The notes under the pieces were generated by a model that was given only the letters and a program-made list of their open reading frames with translations, was not told the origin of the DNA and ran no database searches. This document shows positions 12,210-13,407 of a stretch of 13,407 nucleotides of DNA, piece by piece. Source of the DNA: a bacterium. Its GTDB lineage: Bacteria > UBP13 > UBA5359. The stretch spans positions 1-13,407 of the forward strand of contig JAQVUQ010000034.1 of NCBI GenBank assembly GCA_028699365.1, in the 5' to 3' direction. Both the position numbers and the translations under genes were made by a program. Position 1 is the first letter of the stretch. Each line of letters starts with the position of its first letter.

Positions 12210-13141
12210 TTCTCAGACCGTATATCGGCAGATACAGCGACATTATCCGTTCTTATCCCGGAACAAGCCAGTGCCCCGATAAAGCTTGGAAGCGCCACAT
12301 TGAAGATAAAAGAGAGCAAGATGGCGCTGGTGGAAACCTCGCCCGGTATATGATAACGATTCATCATCAGCACAACCGCCCCCTCGCGAGCGCCGAATCC
12401 GGAAATAGTGAAGGGAGCGGCACTGGCCAGGACAGATACTGGAAAAGAAGTTATCACTGCCGGCCAGGAAATCCCGGGATGCAGAGCACCGGCCAACAGA
12501 TGAAACTGCCATACAGAGACACCGAATGAGGCAAAGGATACCGCCAGCAGAAGAAGCATTCGTTTCAGGCCGATATTGCTCCAACCCTGCAGAAACATCT
12601 CTATCTTTTTGACCCGCTCAAAGAGCCGTCCTATAAGAGGCAAACGTCGGCTCAGGGCTATGAGGCGGCGACTGTTAAGGATAGCCGCAAACATGACCAC
12701 CGTCACCAGCGAAGATACCGCACCCAGCGACGGACTGATGATAAAGAGCCCTGCCAGAGCAAATGTCAGCACCGTTACCAGATCTATAACCCGATCAAAA
12801 ACGACCAGCCCTGCGGCTACTATACGATCCTCACCGGTGAAAACGGCAGCCCGTCCCAGCTCTCCCACGCGACCGGGTGTTATCAACCCGGCGGCGGTGC
12901 CTATAAGATAGGACGCCAGTGAGCGTCCGGGGGAGAGTGAGGAGACGCTGCCGTCGAGCAACAGATGCCATTTCCACCAACGCAAAGAGATAAAGGCCAG
13001 AGCAAACACCGCCGCCAATCCCAACAGGGAAAAATCGCTGTGACTTATAAGCGCCATCGCCTCCCGCAGGGATATCTGTCGCAGCACCAGCCAGAGAAGA
13101 GCCACGGTAATCAGAATTTTGAGAACGGACTTACCCTTCAT
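12206..13141 (-). CDS. YbhN/AglD-type flippase-like membrane protein
   Basis: A 311-residue polytopic membrane protein of the lysylphosphatidylglycerol synthase TM-region/UPF0104 family (YbhN, AglD). Members are thought to help move lipid-linked or lipid molecules across membranes. Seen here are an N-terminal membrane segment (8-22), further hydrophobic spans, the conserved LITPGRVGELGRA (86-98), a DRVIDL motif (116-121) and SGFGAREGAVVLMM in the C-terminal part. No soluble aminoacyl-transferase domain is present, so it is not MprF. The ATG overlaps the stop of the upstream GT2 gene (ATGA at 13138-13141), with GGAAGAGGA as its ribosome site, so the two are translationally coupled. The pairing suggests work on a polyprenyl-phosphate sugar. 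Confidence 0.85.
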   Translation of the reverse strand: MKGKSVLKILITVALLWLVLRQISLREAMALISHSDFSLLGLAAVFALAFISLRWWKWHLLLDGSVSSLSPGRSLASYLIGTAAGLITPGRVGELGRAAVFTGEDRIVAAGLVVFDRVIDLVTVLTFALAGLFIISPSLGAVSSLVTVVMFAAILNSRRLIALSRRLPLIGRLFERVKKIEMFLQGWSNIGLKRMLLLLAVSFASFGVSVWQFHLLAGALHPGISWPAVITSFPVSVLASAAPFTISGFGAREGAVVLMMNRYHIPGEVSTSAILLSFIFNVALPSFIGALACSGIRTDNVAVSADIRSEN

Positions 13142-13407
13142 TCCTCTTCCAGCCTGTATTTGACGGAGTAGCCTTCCCTGCGGTTGCTGCTGGCCAGCAT
13201 CTCTCCCAGCAGACCGGTGGAGATGAACTGTATGCCGACCATGATCAGCAATATGCCGAGCAGCAGCAGAGGTCTATTCCCTATGGGCCTATGGCCGGCA
13301 AGCCATAGAGCGGACATATACAGGCCGATAAGGACACCGGCCGATGACATCACGGCTCCGATGCTGCCGAAGAAATGCAGCGGCCGTCGGATATATTTGG
13401 TCAGCAG
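13138..13407 (-). CDS. Polyprenyl-phosphate glycosyltransferase (DPM1/GtrB-like), C-terminal part
   Basis: Only the last 89 residues are in the window; the gene enters from the right edge in frame. They show the end of a GT2 enzyme with two C-terminal membrane helices. LLTKYIRRPLHFFGSIG is followed by one span, then RPLLLLGILLIMVGIQFISTGLLGEML as the second, ending in RREGYSVKYRLEEE. This tail (GLLGE...R..YxVxxRLE) is typical of undecaprenyl- or dolichyl-phosphate sugar synthases of the GtrB/DPM1 type. The catalytic domain is outside the window, so the sugar cannot be guessed. An internal ATG at 13353 is not the real start. It overlaps the next gene by ATGA. Confidence 0.82.
   Translation of the reverse strand: MLTKYIRRPLHFFGSIGAVMSSAGVLIGLYMSALWLAGHRPIGNRPLLLLGILLIMVGIQFISTGLLGEMLASSNRREGYSVKYRLEEE

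Overview
The window reads as ordinary bacterial chromosome with genes packed on both strands. A class I (archaeal-type) lysyl-tRNA synthetase, an FMN/FAD PyrD-PyrK dihydroorotate dehydrogenase pair, a homologue of the cyanobacterial-type acyl-ACP reductase and consensus sigma70-like promoters fit an anaerobic or environmental bacterium. Chloroflexota (Dehalococcoidia-like) is my best guess, but it is inferred from gene content and not proven. No phage, transposase, CRISPR array, tRNA or rRNA body is seen.

Layout. 1-261 has no convincing gene. On the minus strand it carries two TTGACA-N17 promoters and a boxA-like leader running off the left edge, possibly the leader of an rRNA operon. 262-2381 (minus) is greA followed by class I lysS, with a hairpin between them. 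A perfect-consensus promoter and a second, leader hairpin lie upstream of greA. 2546-4051 (minus) is a two-gene operon: an SRPBCC lipid-binding-type protein, then an acyl-ACP-reductase-like protein. 4190-4873 (plus) is a HAD phosphatase, divergent from that operon. 5002-8405 (minus) is the operon pyrK, pyrD and a GlcD-like FAD oxidase. 8557-11049 (minus) is a PHP-domain phosphoesterase followed by an ArnT/PMT-type membrane glycosyltransferase. 11274-12209 (plus) is a GT2 glycosyltransferase. 12206-13407 (minus) is the 3' end of a polyprenyl-phosphate-type GT2, translationally coupled to a YbhN/flippase-like membrane protein.

How the genes work together. The left part is housekeeping (transcription elongation, tRNA charging) plus a small fatty-acyl reduction operon. 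The middle is pyrimidine synthesis with an attached FAD-linked 2-hydroxyacid oxidase. The right part looks like envelope glycosylation: a lipid-carrier GT2, a flippase-like protein, a GT2 sugar transferase and a polyprenyl-sugar-dependent glycosyltransferase.

The most unusual feature is a set of short intergenic repeats. Two near-identical 68-bp elements (4871-4938 and 8344-8411, 62/68 identical) each combine a 6-bp hairpin, four GGTTGTT-type heptads and a conserved tail. The hairpins differ by a compensatory base-pair change. Next to the second copy lie three more tandem arrays, all with a 7-bp period but different sequences. These repeats supply the HAD stop codon, the best-supported pyrK start codon and the C-terminal end of the ArnT-like protein. 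I see no clear new defence or mobile system.
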